DNA of 45,015 bases. Source: Tistrella bauzanensis (GTDB taxonomy: Bacteria; Pseudomonadota; Alphaproteobacteria; Tistrellales; Tistrellaceae). Position 1 is the stretch's first letter; each line of letters starts with the position of its first letter. Made by a program: the position numbers and the translations under genes. The DNA lies in the NCBI RefSeq assembly GCF_014636235.1, contig NZ_BMDZ01000047.1, forward strand, positions 1 through 45,015. The letters run 5' to 3'. Under the pieces are notes generated by a model, which saw only the letters and a list, made by a program, of their open reading frames with translations, made no database searches and had not been told where the DNA came from. This document shows positions 1 to 8,061 of this stretch, piece after piece.

Positions 1-13
1 AACTGTAATGCTA

Positions 14-85
14 GGGTCTGTTGAGATTCATCGGCTATGTATGACGGCGGCAGCGAGATAGATTGCGGCTGAGAAGCTTGTATTA
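14..85 (-). mobile_element. IS5-family insertion sequence remnant (right end only)
   Basis: About 70 bp of an insertion sequence survive. On the minus strand the reading frame ends in a tail SFSAAIYLAAAVIHSR followed by a stop at 28-30. This resembles the C-terminus of IS5-family (IS427-like group) DDE transposases, which usually end in a (F/L)LAAIxLAAAVI-type motif. It is followed by GGGTCTGTTGAGATTC (plus-strand sense, 14-29), a sequence typical of the terminal inverted repeats of that group. CTAG at 11-14 abuts the terminus and is a common target duplication for it. No matching CTAG and no other IS end are present on the other side, where the remnant joins the truncated membrane fusion protein gene at about 83-86. 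Family assignment is from memory of the group's ends, not from a search. Confidence 0.65.
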
Positions 86-319
86 ATCGGCATCGTCGAT
101 CCGGAACAGCACCGCCCCTTCGGCGACCGTGCTGTTGTCGGCCACCGCCACCGCGACCACCTGCCCCGCCACGCGCGGCGCGATATTGGCGATGTCGCTG
201 TGCACATAGGCATCATCGGTGCTTTCGACGAAGCGGCCATGGGTCCACCAGGCAGCGCCATACCAGCCCGCGGCCCCAAGCACCGCCAGCACCACCAACA
301 CACCGATGATCCGCTTCAT
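83..319 (-). pseudogene. HlyD/EmrA-type membrane fusion protein, 3'-truncated
   Basis: Only the first 78 residues remain. They contain a cytoplasmic Met-Lys-Arg start, one N-terminal membrane anchor (residues about 4-23, IIGVLVVLAVLGAAGWYGA), and the opening of the periplasmic barrel/lipoyl part with the TDDAYVHSDIANIAPRVAGQV signature of EmrA/HlyD periplasmic adaptors. An intact family member has 330-400 residues and continues after RIDDAD with a coiled-coil hairpin; here a stop follows at once because the gene runs into the IS5-family remnant. The start at 319 was chosen because GGAGG lies just upstream; an in-frame start at 370 exists but adds a non-family leader. The adaptor would normally join an inner-membrane MFS or ABC pump to an outer-membrane channel, so this copy cannot work. 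Confidence 0.85.
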
Positions 320-497
320 CCTGCCGCCTCCGGAATACTGGACGCATGCGCCCAGAAAATGATGACGCACAAGATGCGCCCTTGCGCCAGCAGGTCAAAC
401 GACTTTTTGGATGATCGGGTCCAGAAATTGCCGCGCTGTAAGAAGCGTCACAGGGCTGTACGGGGAACGAGAAGACGCCACCAGTCGCACATGCGGA

Positions 498-533
498 ACG
501 GGCCGGGTGTTCCGTCTGGAACATCCGGCCCGT
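498..533 (-). terminator. Strong 16-bp hairpin downstream of the lipoprotein gene
   Basis: Arms at 498-513 and 518-533 (ACGGGCCGG.. / ..CCGGCCCGT) pair over 16 bp with one G-U wobble and a GTCT loop. It lies about 70 bp past the stop of the minus-strand lipoprotein gene. There is no clear T-run, so it may be a Rho-assisted or bidirectional terminator. The rest of 320-603 shows no gene. Confidence 0.5.
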
Positions 534-603
534 CCTGTCGGTCCTTCAGGGGAACCCGGCCGTCGGCGCACCCTTCCGCCGGCCTGCTTCGCGGTCGGAC
601 CGA

Positions 604-1071
604 TCAGTTGGCCGTTGCCGGGGCACCCGGCGCAGGCTCGATCTCGTCTGTATCGCCGTCGATCACCTCCGACGAGGTGCCACCGCCAGCCGATCCGCCC
701 TCGCCGGGCGCCGTGGTGCCGGGCATCGGCTCCTCGGGCTCCAGCGGCTCACGCGGCAGGGCAGGGTCGTCCTGCATCGTGGTGCTGCCAGGGGTCGTGG
801 TACCGGGGATGGCGGATGGCGGTGTGGTCTCGTTCGCCGGCGGCGGCTGCATCTCGGGCGGGGGGGCCGAGGGGGCCGGCGCTGTCGGCTCCGGTGACGT
901 GGGGGCTGGCGCGGTGGGGGCTGGCGCGGTGGGAGTTGGCGTCGGGGCCGTCTGCTCGGCCGGCGGGGTCTCGGCCGGGGTTTCTGCGTCGTCATCGCAG
1001 GCCGCCAGGAACAGCACCGTCGCGGCCGCGGCTGCCAGGCGGATCATGAGGCGGGGGGAGGCGATGCCCAT
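604..1071 (-). CDS. Proline/threonine-rich lipoprotein of unknown function
   Basis: 155 residues. An N-terminal hydrophobic signal (RLMIRLAAAAATVLFLAAC) ends in a LAAC lipobox with Cys at about residue 25, so the protein should be lipid-anchored; the Asp-Asp-Asp after the Cys could affect Lol sorting. The mature part is almost entirely low-complexity: runs of Ala-Pro-Thr repeats (PTPTPTAPAP-like) followed by an acidic C-terminal tail rich in Gly, Asp and Glu (VIDGDTDEIEPAPGA). No folded domain is visible. Such Pro-rich lipoproteins can act as periplasmic spacers or cell-wall-spanning stalks, but nothing here proves that. The gene stands alone. An alternative in-frame start MIRLAAAA lies a few codons downstream; both keep the signal. 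Confidence 0.7.
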   Translation of the reverse strand: MGIASPRLMIRLAAAAATVLFLAACDDDAETPAETPPAEQTAPTPTPTAPAPTAPAPTSPEPTAPAPSAPPPEMQPPPANETTPPSAIPGTTTPGSTTMQDDPALPREPLEPEEPMPGTTAPGEGGSAGGGTSSEVIDGDTDEIEPAPGAPATAN

Positions 1072-1488
1072 GATGGGGGGAACTCCTGGGTGTCAAGAAG
1101 GGCGGCCGCGGCGGGGCGCCGCATCTGCCGGTCTGGATGCTCCGGGGAGAGGATCGAAGCATCGCATATCCCCACCGGGCGGGACGGGGCCAGGGTGGGG
1201 CGGGATCGGGACCGGCAGTCGGGACGGGCGGGAGGGGAGTGCGGTGGCCCGTCGCGGCCTCAACCACACTGTCGCCCGGAACCGCCGCCAACGCACGTGA
1301 GCGATACCGGGCATAGCCGTGCCCGAATTGTGGCCGGCGATGGCCGGCCCGTGCCCATCGTGGTCACGGCCGGCCGTCTGACGCGGGCAGAGCGGCTTCA
1401 CAATAACGTCCCGCCATCATCTCCCTGAAACATCGGCATGCTATGCGGATGGATCGCCAATCCAGCGCGCCCATGGGAGAGCCGTCCG
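1072..1488. other. Intergenic region between the divergent lipoprotein and ABC importer genes
   Basis: 417 bp with no supported gene. It must hold the promoters for both divergent genes, but I cannot place them with confidence. One structured element stands out: GGCCGGCCCGTG at 1342-1353 pairs with CACGGCCGGCC at 1365-1375 (one bulged base, 11-nt loop), a stable hairpin about 115 bp upstream of the binding-protein start. I did not recognise any known riboswitch core motif here. Confidence 0.4.
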
Positions 1489-2493
1489 ATGTCGAAGCCG
1501 GTCATGATCGCAGCCGCCCTGCTGGCCGCAGCGACCTGTCTGCCCCTGGTCGCCGGCCATGCCGCCGCCGGAACCGCATCCGGGGATCTGGTGGTCTATA
1601 CCTCGACCCCGGCGAAGGCGATGGCCGATCTGGTCGCGGCGTTCAACACCGCCGAACCGGATGTGGCGGTCAGCGTCTTCCGATCGGGCACGACCGAAGT
1701 GATGGCCAAACTGGCGGCCGAATTCGCCGCCGGCGCGCCCGAACCCGACGTGCTGCTGATCGCCGACAGCGTCACCATGGCCGGACTGAAGGCCGATGGC
1801 CGGCTCGCCGCCTGGCCCGACGCGCCGGTGGACGGGCTGGCCCCCGACAGCCATGACCCCGACAATACCTGGTTCGGCACCAAGATCATCGCCACCGGCA
1901 TCGTCTGGAACACGGCCGCCGGCGTGCCTGCCCCCGGCGGCTGGCAGGATCTGGCCGGCCCAGCCGCCACCGGCCGGGTGGTGATGCCAAGCCCGCTCTA
2001 TTCGGGTGCCGCCACCATCCATGTCGGCACGCTCAGCGCCGACGAGGCATTGGGCTGGTCCTATTTCGAGGCGCTGAAGGCGAACGGCGCCAGCGCCGTC
2101 CAGGGCAATGGCGCGGTGCTCGACGCTGTGGCCACCGGCCGTGCCGCCTATGGCGTGATCGTCGATTTCATGGCCTTCAACGCCGCCGCCAAGGGATCGC
2201 CGGTGGCCTTCGTCTATCCGGCGGACGGCGTCACGGCGGTGACCGAGCCGGTGGCGGTGCTGAAGACCGCCCGCAACCCTGAAGCGGCGTGGGCCTTCGT
2301 GGGCTGGCTGCTGTCGGATGCCGGCCAGCGCTTCACCGTCGCCCAGGGCTATATGCCGCTGCGCGCCGATGCGGGCAGCCCGCCCGGCCGACCGGCTGTC
2401 GATGCCATCACCATCCGCACTGTGTCCCCTGAGCAACTCGCCCGTACCAGTGACAAGACCCGGCGCCGGTTCGCCGCCCTCTTCGGCGGGTGA
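1489..2493 (+). CDS. ABC transporter periplasmic substrate-binding protein (Fe(III)/AfuA-FbpA-like)
   Basis: 334 residues from the chosen start MSKPVM, which has GGGAGA upstream; an earlier in-frame ATG only adds a poor leader. A Sec signal peptide (residues 1 to about 28, ending near GHAAAG) precedes a type II periplasmic binding fold that opens with DLVVYTSTPAKAMADLVAAF, the usual start of the iron(III)/2-aminoethylphosphonate/spermidine-like binding-protein family. The middle section (GTKIIATGIVWNT) and the C-terminal AWAFVGWLLSDAGQ are family hallmarks. It should deliver its ligand to the permease encoded immediately downstream. The substrate cannot be read from the sequence; ferric ion is the commonest annotation, but phosphonate or an organic amine is possible. 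First gene of a three-gene operon. Confidence 0.85.
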   Translation: MSKPVMIAAALLAAATCLPLVAGHAAAGTASGDLVVYTSTPAKAMADLVAAFNTAEPDVAVSVFRSGTTEVMAKLAAEFAAGAPEPDVLLIADSVTMAGLKADGRLAAWPDAPVDGLAPDSHDPDNTWFGTKIIATGIVWNTAAGVPAPGGWQDLAGPAATGRVVMPSPLYSGAATIHVGTLSADEALGWSYFEALKANGASAVQGNGAVLDAVATGRAAYGVIVDFMAFNAAAKGSPVAFVYPADGVTAVTEPVAVLKTARNPEAAWAFVGWLLSDAGQRFTVAQGYMPLRADAGSPPGRPAVDAITIRTVSPEQLARTSDKTRRRFAALFGG

Positions 2494-4208
2494 CGCCGCC
2501 CGGGAGAATGGCCGCCGGCGGGTTGCTGCTGCGCCTGGCCGGCCCCGCCGGCGATCCACGGGCGGCACGGGCCGGGCTGCTGCCGGTGGTGGCGGCGCTG
2601 CTGCTGGCGGGCCTGCCGCTGGCCCTGCTGGCGATCGAGGCCATTGCCACGACATCCAGCGCCACCGGCATCGACCAGGCGCGGGTGGCGGACGCGGCGC
2701 TGAACACCATCGTCACCGCCATCATCTCCACCACCATCGCGCTGACGCTGGGCGGCGGGCTGGCACTTCTGGTGGCCCTGACCGACATGCCCGGGCGGCG
2801 CGCGCTCGGCGGTCTTGCCCTGCTGCCGATGCTGATCCCCAGCCAGATCGCGGCGCTGGCCTGGGGCCGGCTGTTCGATCCGGCGGGGCCGGTCGCCGGC
2901 TGGCTGGGCCTGACCAGCTTTGGCGGCCATCCCCTGGAGGGCGCCGCCGGCGTCTGGCTGGTGATGGGCCTGGAACACAGCCCGATCGGCTTTCTGGCGG
3001 TGATCGGCGCCGCGACCCGCATCCCGGCCGAGCCGGCGGAGGCGGCGCGCATCGCTGGCGCCGGCCCGACCCTGGCGCTGGCCGTGGCGGCCCGGCCGCT
3101 GATCCGCCCGGCGCTGGCGGCCGCCGCCGCCCTGGGGCTGATCTCGGCCGCGGGCAATTTCGGCGTCCCGGCATTGCTGGGCATCCCTGGCGCCTATCCG
3201 GTGATGGCGACCTTGATCTATCAGCAGATGTCGGGTTTCGGCCCGGCGGGCCTGGGTGATGTGGCCCGGCTTGCCGCCCTGCTGGGATTGGGCACCCTGA
3301 TCCTGCTGCATCTGTCAGGCCGGGCGGCGGGCCGCGCGGCCCGTGTCGCCGACAGCGGCCGCATCATCGGGCGGCTGCCGCTGCGGCGCGGCCGCCGGCT
3401 GCTGGCGGTGCTGGTCTGGGTGCCGATGCTGGCGATCAGCCTGGGGCCGTTGCTGGCCCTGATCGCGGCATCGCTGGTGCCGGCGCCGGGTGTGCCGCTC
3501 ACCGCCACCACCGCCAGCCTCGACGGCTTCAGAATGATGGTCGACCCCCGCCATGGCGCCCTCGGCGCCATGGCGACCTCGGCCGTGCTCGCAAGCCTCG
3601 CCGCCATGGCCTCTGTGCTCATCGCGGTGCCGATCGGCCTGTTCGCCGCCCGTGGCGGCCGGGCGGCCCGGCTGGGCGCCGGCGCCTTCGATCTGGCGCT
3701 GGCCATGCCGGGCACGGTGTTCGCCATCGCCGTCATCCTGATGCTGCTGCCGCCGCTTCCGGGTCTTGGCGTCAGCCTGTACGGCACACCGTTCATCCTG
3801 CTCGCCGCCTATCTGGGCCGCTTTCCAGCACTGGTGCTGGCACCGGTGATGGCGGCGGCCGGCAGGCTGGATCCGGCGCCGGAACAGGCGGCGCGGCTGG
3901 CGGGCGCCGGGGTGGCGCGCCGTATTCTGGCCGGCACCTGGCCCGCGCTGGCCGGCCCCGCCGCTGGCGGCGCGCTGCTGGTGCTGCTGACCGCCTTCAA
4001 CGAACTCACCCTGTCGGCGCTGCTGTGGTCGCGCGGCGCCGAGACCATCGGGGTCGCGATCTATGCCCGGCAGGCCGAAGGCGACACCGCTGCCGCCGCC
4101 GCGCTGGCGCTTGCCAGTCTGGTCGCCTCGTTGGCACTGGCGCTGACGGGCCTGCGCCTGCTCGCCCGCCTGCCCGGCCTCAACGCCGCCTTCGGAGACC
4201 AGCGATGA
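2490..4208 (+). CDS. ABC transporter permease, fused two-domain (FbpB-like)
   Basis: 572 residues with two tandem MetI-like permease domains, as in FbpB/AfuB-type importers, and about 12 membrane segments. The first EAA-type cytoplasmic loop is at about residues 180-205 (EAARIAGAGPTLALAVAARP) and the second near 465-490 (EQAARLAGAGVARRIL). These loops contact the ATPase. ELTLSALLWSRGAETIGVAIY near 505-525 is typical of the iron-type branch. The frame opens with a GTG at 2490 overlapping the stop of the binding protein; an ATG at 2508 preceded by GGGAG is an alternative start and would lose six residues. The end overlaps the ATPase start by ATGA, indicating translational coupling. Confidence 0.88.
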   Translation: MTPPGRMAAGGLLLRLAGPAGDPRAARAGLLPVVAALLLAGLPLALLAIEAIATTSSATGIDQARVADAALNTIVTAIISTTIALTLGGGLALLVALTDMPGRRALGGLALLPMLIPSQIAALAWGRLFDPAGPVAGWLGLTSFGGHPLEGAAGVWLVMGLEHSPIGFLAVIGAATRIPAEPAEAARIAGAGPTLALAVAARPLIRPALAAAAALGLISAAGNFGVPALLGIPGAYPVMATLIYQQMSGFGPAGLGDVARLAALLGLGTLILLHLSGRAAGRAARVADSGRIIGRLPLRRGRRLLAVLVWVPMLAISLGPLLALIAASLVPAPGVPLTATTASLDGFRMMVDPRHGALGAMATSAVLASLAAMASVLIAVPIGLFAARGGRAARLGAGAFDLALAMPGTVFAIAVILMLLPPLPGLGVSLYGTPFILLAAYLGRFPALVLAPVMAAAGRLDPAPEQAARLAGAGVARRILAGTWPALAGPAAGGALLVLLTAFNELTLSALLWSRGAETIGVAIYARQAEGDTAAAAALALASLVASLALALTGLRLLARLPGLNAAFGDQR

Positions 4209-5341
4209 CCGACCGGCCCGTGCTTCATGCGGCATCGGGAATGGTGCGCGACACGGCCGGCGGGCCCGCGGCCATGCCAGCCCTTGCCATTCGCGGCCTT
4301 ACCCGCCGCCTTGGACGGAAGACGGTTCTGGATCATGTCGATCTGGACGTGGCGCCAGGGGAATTCCTGGCGCTGCTGGGCCCGTCCGGTTGCGGCAAGA
4401 CCACGCTGCTCCGGCTGATCGCGGGGCTCGACGGCGCCGATGACGGCCGCATCCGCATCGCCGGACGCCCGGTCGATCATGACGGCCGGATGCTGGTACC
4501 GGCCGAGGCGCGGGGCGTGGGCATGGTGTTCCAGTCCTATGCGCTGTGGCCGCAGATGACGGTGGCGGAAAACGTCGCCTTCGCGCTGAAACGCGCCCGG
4601 CGCGGCCCGGCCGAAACCGCGGCGCGGGTGACGGCGGCCCTGGATACGGTGGGGCTGGCCGAACACGCGGATACCATGCCCGACCGGTTATCGGGCGGCC
4701 AGCGCCAGCGGGTTGCCCTGGCCCGGGTGCTGGCGGCGGCGCCGGCCCTGGTGCTGATGGATGAACCGCTGGCCAATCTGGACCCGCATCTGCGCCGCGG
4801 CATCGGCGACGAGATCCGCCGCCTGCACGATGCGACCGGTGCCGCCACGGTCTATGTCACCCATGACCAGACCGAGGCGATGACCCTGGCCGACCGGATC
4901 GCGGTGATGGATCAGGGCCGCATCGCGCAGGTCGCGGCACCGGCTGAACTCTATGACCAGCCTGCCGATACCGCCACCGCCCGCTTCGTGGGCCAGGGCG
5001 CCATGGTGTCGGCCATGGTGCTGCGCGGCGAAACCGCCGGCCGGGTGCCGGTCCGGATCGGTGGCGGCGACGCGGTCATCCGCGCGGCACCCGGCACGCT
5101 GGCCGGCCCCGCCCATGTGGTGCTGCGCCCGGAAGCCCTGGTGCCGGCGCCGGCCGGCACCACCGGCAGCCTGCCCGCCTTCGTCAGCCGTCGGACGTTC
5201 GAAGGCGGCGGCCATCTGCTGCGCCTCGCGGCCCCCTGGGCAGGTGAGCCGCTGCTGATGCGCACCGGCCGCCACGCGCCCGATACCGGCGAGACCATCG
5301 GCGTGCTGGTCCGCGACGGCTGGGTGCTGCCGCGCGCCTGA
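4205..5341 (+). CDS. ABC transporter ATP-binding protein (iron/spermidine-type, with TOBE domain)
   Basis: 378 residues. The ABC ATPase domain has Walker A GPSGCGKTT (residues about 59-67), Q-loop VFQSYALWPQ, signature LSGGQRQR, Walker B ALVLMDEP and switch His in YVTHDQTEAMTLADRI. The C-terminal 120 residues form a TOBE-type regulatory extension found in the FbpC/PotA class. About 29 residues precede the first beta strand (ALAIRGLTRRLG), slightly longer than usual; an internal ATG at MPALAIRG may be the true start. Start ATG overlaps the permease stop (ATGA). The protein powers the importer formed with the two preceding genes. Confidence 0.92.
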   Translation: MTDRPVLHAASGMVRDTAGGPAAMPALAIRGLTRRLGRKTVLDHVDLDVAPGEFLALLGPSGCGKTTLLRLIAGLDGADDGRIRIAGRPVDHDGRMLVPAEARGVGMVFQSYALWPQMTVAENVAFALKRARRGPAETAARVTAALDTVGLAEHADTMPDRLSGGQRQRVALARVLAAAPALVLMDEPLANLDPHLRRGIGDEIRRLHDATGAATVYVTHDQTEAMTLADRIAVMDQGRIAQVAAPAELYDQPADTATARFVGQGAMVSAMVLRGETAGRVPVRIGGGDAVIRAAPGTLAGPAHVVLRPEALVPAPAGTTGSLPAFVSRRTFEGGGHLLRLAAPWAGEPLLMRTGRHAPDTGETIGVLVRDGWVLPRA

Positions 5342-5351
5342 TGATGGTTCG

Positions 5352-6584
5352 TCAGATCACCGCCAGTTCCACCAGCCTGGCGCCGGCCGCCACGCGTTCG
5401 GGCGTGAACTGGCCAAGATCCAGGCTGGTGAACCGGCCATGGGTGATCAACTCGGCGACACCACGCCCGGCGGCCGGCGCCTGTTGCAGGCCGTGGCCGC
5501 TGAAACCGTTGATCATCAACAGATTGGGCACTTGCGGCACCGCGCCGATCAGGGCATTGGCGTCGAACACGTTCATCTCGTAATGCCCCGCCCACGACGC
5601 TCCCGGCCGCAGACGTTCGAAGGCCGGGATGCGCGCCGCCAGCGCCGGCCAGATCCGGTCTTCGAACTGGCTGTGATCCACCACCAGTTCGGGACTGTCG
5701 GGGTCGGCATCGCCGGCGCCCGGCGACCAGCCACAGATGAAGCGGTCGCCTTCGGGGCGCATATAGACGCCCGTGGGATCCACCACCAGCGGCGCGTCAT
5801 GGGGGCCGTGGGCGCAGTCGAACACGAAGACCGACCGGCAGCGCGGCCGCACCGGCAGGTCGATACCGGCCATGGCGGCGATGTCGGCGGCAAAGGGGCC
5901 GGCCGCGTTCACCACCTGTCCGGCCGAAATTCGCCCGCCCGATGCCAGCCGCACATCCGTCACCCGGCGCGGGCCATCCGCCGGGCCGCTCAGGTCCAGC
6001 CCGGTCACCCTGTCCTCGATATAGACCGCGCCGGCGGCGCGCGCGCGCCGCTTCAGCGCCTGAAGCAGCGCCCAGCCGTCGAACCAGCCTTCGCCATCCA
6101 GCCCCAGCGTGCCGCCGGCCAGACCATCGGTGTTCAGCCACGCAAAGCGGGCCGCCATCGCCGCCGGGTCCAGCAGCAGTGCCTGCGCACCGGCTTCCGC
6201 CTGTGCTGCATGAACCGCGGCCAGATGGGCGCCGGCGGCACCGGCGGCATCGTCCGCGCCATTGTCGGCGCCAGCCAGTATCAGATAGGCCCGGCGCACC
6301 AGCCCCAGATCCGGCACCGCGCCGTCCACGGCCAGCCATGGCGCCGGGTCGGACAGCAGCGCGAAGCCGAATTGCGACATCCGGATATTGGCGGGGGTGG
6401 AGAATTGCTGACGGATCGACCCGGCCGACAGGGCCGACGATGCGCGGGCATAGCCGGCATCACGTTCCACCACCAGCACACGGCCGGTGAATGCCGGGTC
6501 ATGGCCCAGAAAGCACGCCACCGCCGAGCCCATCACCCCGCCGCCGATGATCACCACATCGGCGCTCAACCTGTCCGCCGCCAT
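5352..6584 (-). CDS. FAD-dependent oxidoreductase of the D-amino-acid oxidase/sarcosine oxidase (FOXRED1-like) family
   Basis: 410 residues. The N-terminal Rossmann motif VVIIGGGVMGSAVACFL (about 10-26) binds FAD. SSALSAGSIRQQFS near 49-62 matches the isoalloxazine region of the DAO/FOXRED1 branch, and INGFSGHGLQQAPAAGRGVAELI near the C-terminus is the flavin-binding closing motif. The family oxidises secondary or primary amines (sarcosine, glycine, dimethylglycine, D-amino acids), usually releasing an aldehyde or keto acid. It converges on the ABC importer with only 10 bp between stop codons, so shared physiology (uptake of an amine and its oxidation) is possible but not shown. GGGAGA lies upstream of the ATG. 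Confidence 0.85.
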   Translation of the reverse strand: MAADRLSADVVIIGGGVMGSAVACFLGHDPAFTGRVLVVERDAGYARASSALSAGSIRQQFSTPANIRMSQFGFALLSDPAPWLAVDGAVPDLGLVRRAYLILAGADNGADDAAGAAGAHLAAVHAAQAEAGAQALLLDPAAMAARFAWLNTDGLAGGTLGLDGEGWFDGWALLQALKRRARAAGAVYIEDRVTGLDLSGPADGPRRVTDVRLASGGRISAGQVVNAAGPFAADIAAMAGIDLPVRPRCRSVFVFDCAHGPHDAPLVVDPTGVYMRPEGDRFICGWSPGAGDADPDSPELVVDHSQFEDRIWPALAARIPAFERLRPGASWAGHYEMNVFDANALIGAVPQVPNLLMINGFSGHGLQQAPAAGRGVAELITHGRFTSLDLGQFTPERVAAGARLVELAVI

Positions 6585-6813
6585 CGCGCGGTCTCCCAGT
6601 TATCCCTGCCCGCGACCGGCGGGCGCGGCCCCGGCACACGGTAATCCGAAGCCGACGGCAAAAACCAGTGCCGTGCAACGGAACCACAACTGTTGCATTT
6701 TAGTTGATGTCCGGTTCGCCACCTGTCCCTCCGGTCATCATGCCTCTGGACGGGCGGTGGCCGGCCGGGAACACTGCCGTCAACGTCACAGTCATCCGAG
6801 GACGCATATCACG

Positions 6814-7911
6814 ATGATCCGGTCCGTTTCAGCGCATCTCTGCGGCAGCCTGCTCGCAGGCTTCGTGGTCGCCAGTTTCCCCCTCGCAGATGCGCATGCT
6901 CAGGATGCGACATCCAGCGGCAACACCGGTTCCGCCACCACGGTGGTCGGCACCACCGACGGCACGTCGGACCAGCCGGTCGACATGGCCCATGACGCCG
7001 AAGGCGGCACCTTCAGTCTGGTGTTCGAAAACGATGTTGTTTCCAACACCGATCGCCACTACACTAACGGCTTCCGCCTGTCCTATATGACAGCCCCGGG
7101 CCAGGAGCCCGAATGGTTGCGCAAGGCAGCGGGGCTGCTGCCCTATACCGGCTTCGGCGGCGATATCCGGGTGGTCTGGTCGCTGGGCCAGAGCATGTAT
7201 ACCCCCGGTGATACCTCGCTTGCCAACCCGCTGCTGAGCGACCGGCCCTATGCCGGCTGGCTGTACGGCTCGGTGGGCGTGGTTGCAGAAACCGGCGGTG
7301 TGCTCGATCAGCTTGAACTGTCGCTGGGTGTGGTCGGCCCCTCGTCACTGGCCGAGCAGACCCAGAAGACCATCCATGACCTGATTGATTCCGACGATCC
7401 CCAGGGCTGGGACACCCAGTTGAAGGATGAACCCGCCATCCAGCTGACCTATCAGAAAAGCTGGCGTGCGCTGGCCGCCGGATCGGCCTTGGGCTTCGCG
7501 GCCGATGTCACCCCCCATGCGGGCTTCGCGCTGGGCAATGTCTTCACCTATGCCAATACCGGTTTCACCATGCGGGTGGGCCAGGATCTGCCGCGCGATT
7601 ACGGGCCGCCACGGATCAGCCCCAGCCTGCCGGGATCGACCTATTTCCGCCCGACCAGCAATTGGGGCTGGTATCTGTTCGCCGGCGTCGACGGCCGCGC
7701 CGTCGCCCAGAACATCTTCCTGGACGGCAACACCTGGAAGGACAGCCGCAGCGTCGACAAGAAGCCGCTGGTCGGTGACCTTCAGGCCGGCCTCGCCATC
7801 ACCATCGGCGGCACCCGCTTCGGCTATACCCACATCTTCCGGACCAAGGAATTCGACGGTCAGGATGAGGGTGATCAGTTCGGTGCGTTTTCAGTGTCGT
7901 TCAACTTCTAG
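6814..7911 (+). CDS. lpxR: LpxR-family lipid A deacylase-like outer-membrane barrel (DUF2219)
   Basis: 365 residues from MIRSVSAH, with GAGGA 11 bp upstream; earlier in-frame starts would add a leader without family features. A signal peptide ends at about DAHAQD (residue 28). The mature protein begins, after a short Gly/Ser/Thr linker, with FSLVFENDVVSNTDRHYTNGFRLSY, the LpxR signature: Asn and Asp in the ENDxxxxTDxxYTNG stretch belong to the active site of this 3'-O-deacylase family. RPYAGWLYG follows, as in the family, and the chain ends in FSVSFNF, an aromatic C-terminal residue expected of a BAM-inserted beta barrel. It probably removes acyl chains from lipid A at the cell surface. Monocistronic. 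Confidence 0.85.
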   Translation: MIRSVSAHLCGSLLAGFVVASFPLADAHAQDATSSGNTGSATTVVGTTDGTSDQPVDMAHDAEGGTFSLVFENDVVSNTDRHYTNGFRLSYMTAPGQEPEWLRKAAGLLPYTGFGGDIRVVWSLGQSMYTPGDTSLANPLLSDRPYAGWLYGSVGVVAETGGVLDQLELSLGVVGPSSLAEQTQKTIHDLIDSDDPQGWDTQLKDEPAIQLTYQKSWRALAAGSALGFAADVTPHAGFALGNVFTYANTGFTMRVGQDLPRDYGPPRISPSLPGSTYFRPTSNWGWYLFAGVDGRAVAQNIFLDGNTWKDSRSVDKKPLVGDLQAGLAITIGGTRFGYTHIFRTKEFDGQDEGDQFGAFSVSFNF

Positions 7912-8005
7912 GCTTGCAGTCCGAGCACAACGAATACCAGTCAATCAAGACGACAGAGGCGAGTTATTTTCGACACCAAGCTATTCTTAAGATGAACCGT
8001 GTAGC

Positions 8006-8042
8006 ATCCGGAAGACGTCGCCATCGGGCGACGCTTCCGGAT
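8006..8042 (+). terminator. 16-bp hairpin between lpxR and the chemoreceptor remnant
   Basis: ATCCGGAAG-A-CGTCGCC (8006-8022) pairs with GGCGACG-CTTCCGGAT (8027-8042) around an ATCG loop, with one bulged A. It is 95 bp past the lpxR stop and ends 19 bp before the start of the next frame. It lacks a T-run, but the position suits termination of lpxR; it could alternatively act in the leader of the downstream gene. The preceding 7912-8000 is unusually AT-rich. Confidence 0.5.
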
Positions 8043-8061
8043 CCACACAGGATTGCCAGAC

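Noticed and set aside
200-1300. 366-codon plus-strand open frame across the left end
   Set aside because: Covers the antisense of the truncated adaptor and lipoprotein genes; Gly/Ser/Val-rich repeats are the reverse complement of the Pro-rich lipoprotein.
1342-1375. Hairpin upstream of the ABC importer considered as a riboswitch
   Set aside because: A single GC-rich stem without any known aptamer core; listed only as intergenic structure.
1441-4235. Long minus-strand frames opposite the ABC importer
   Set aside because: Antisense shadows; the plus strand shows clear binding protein, permease and ATPase motifs.
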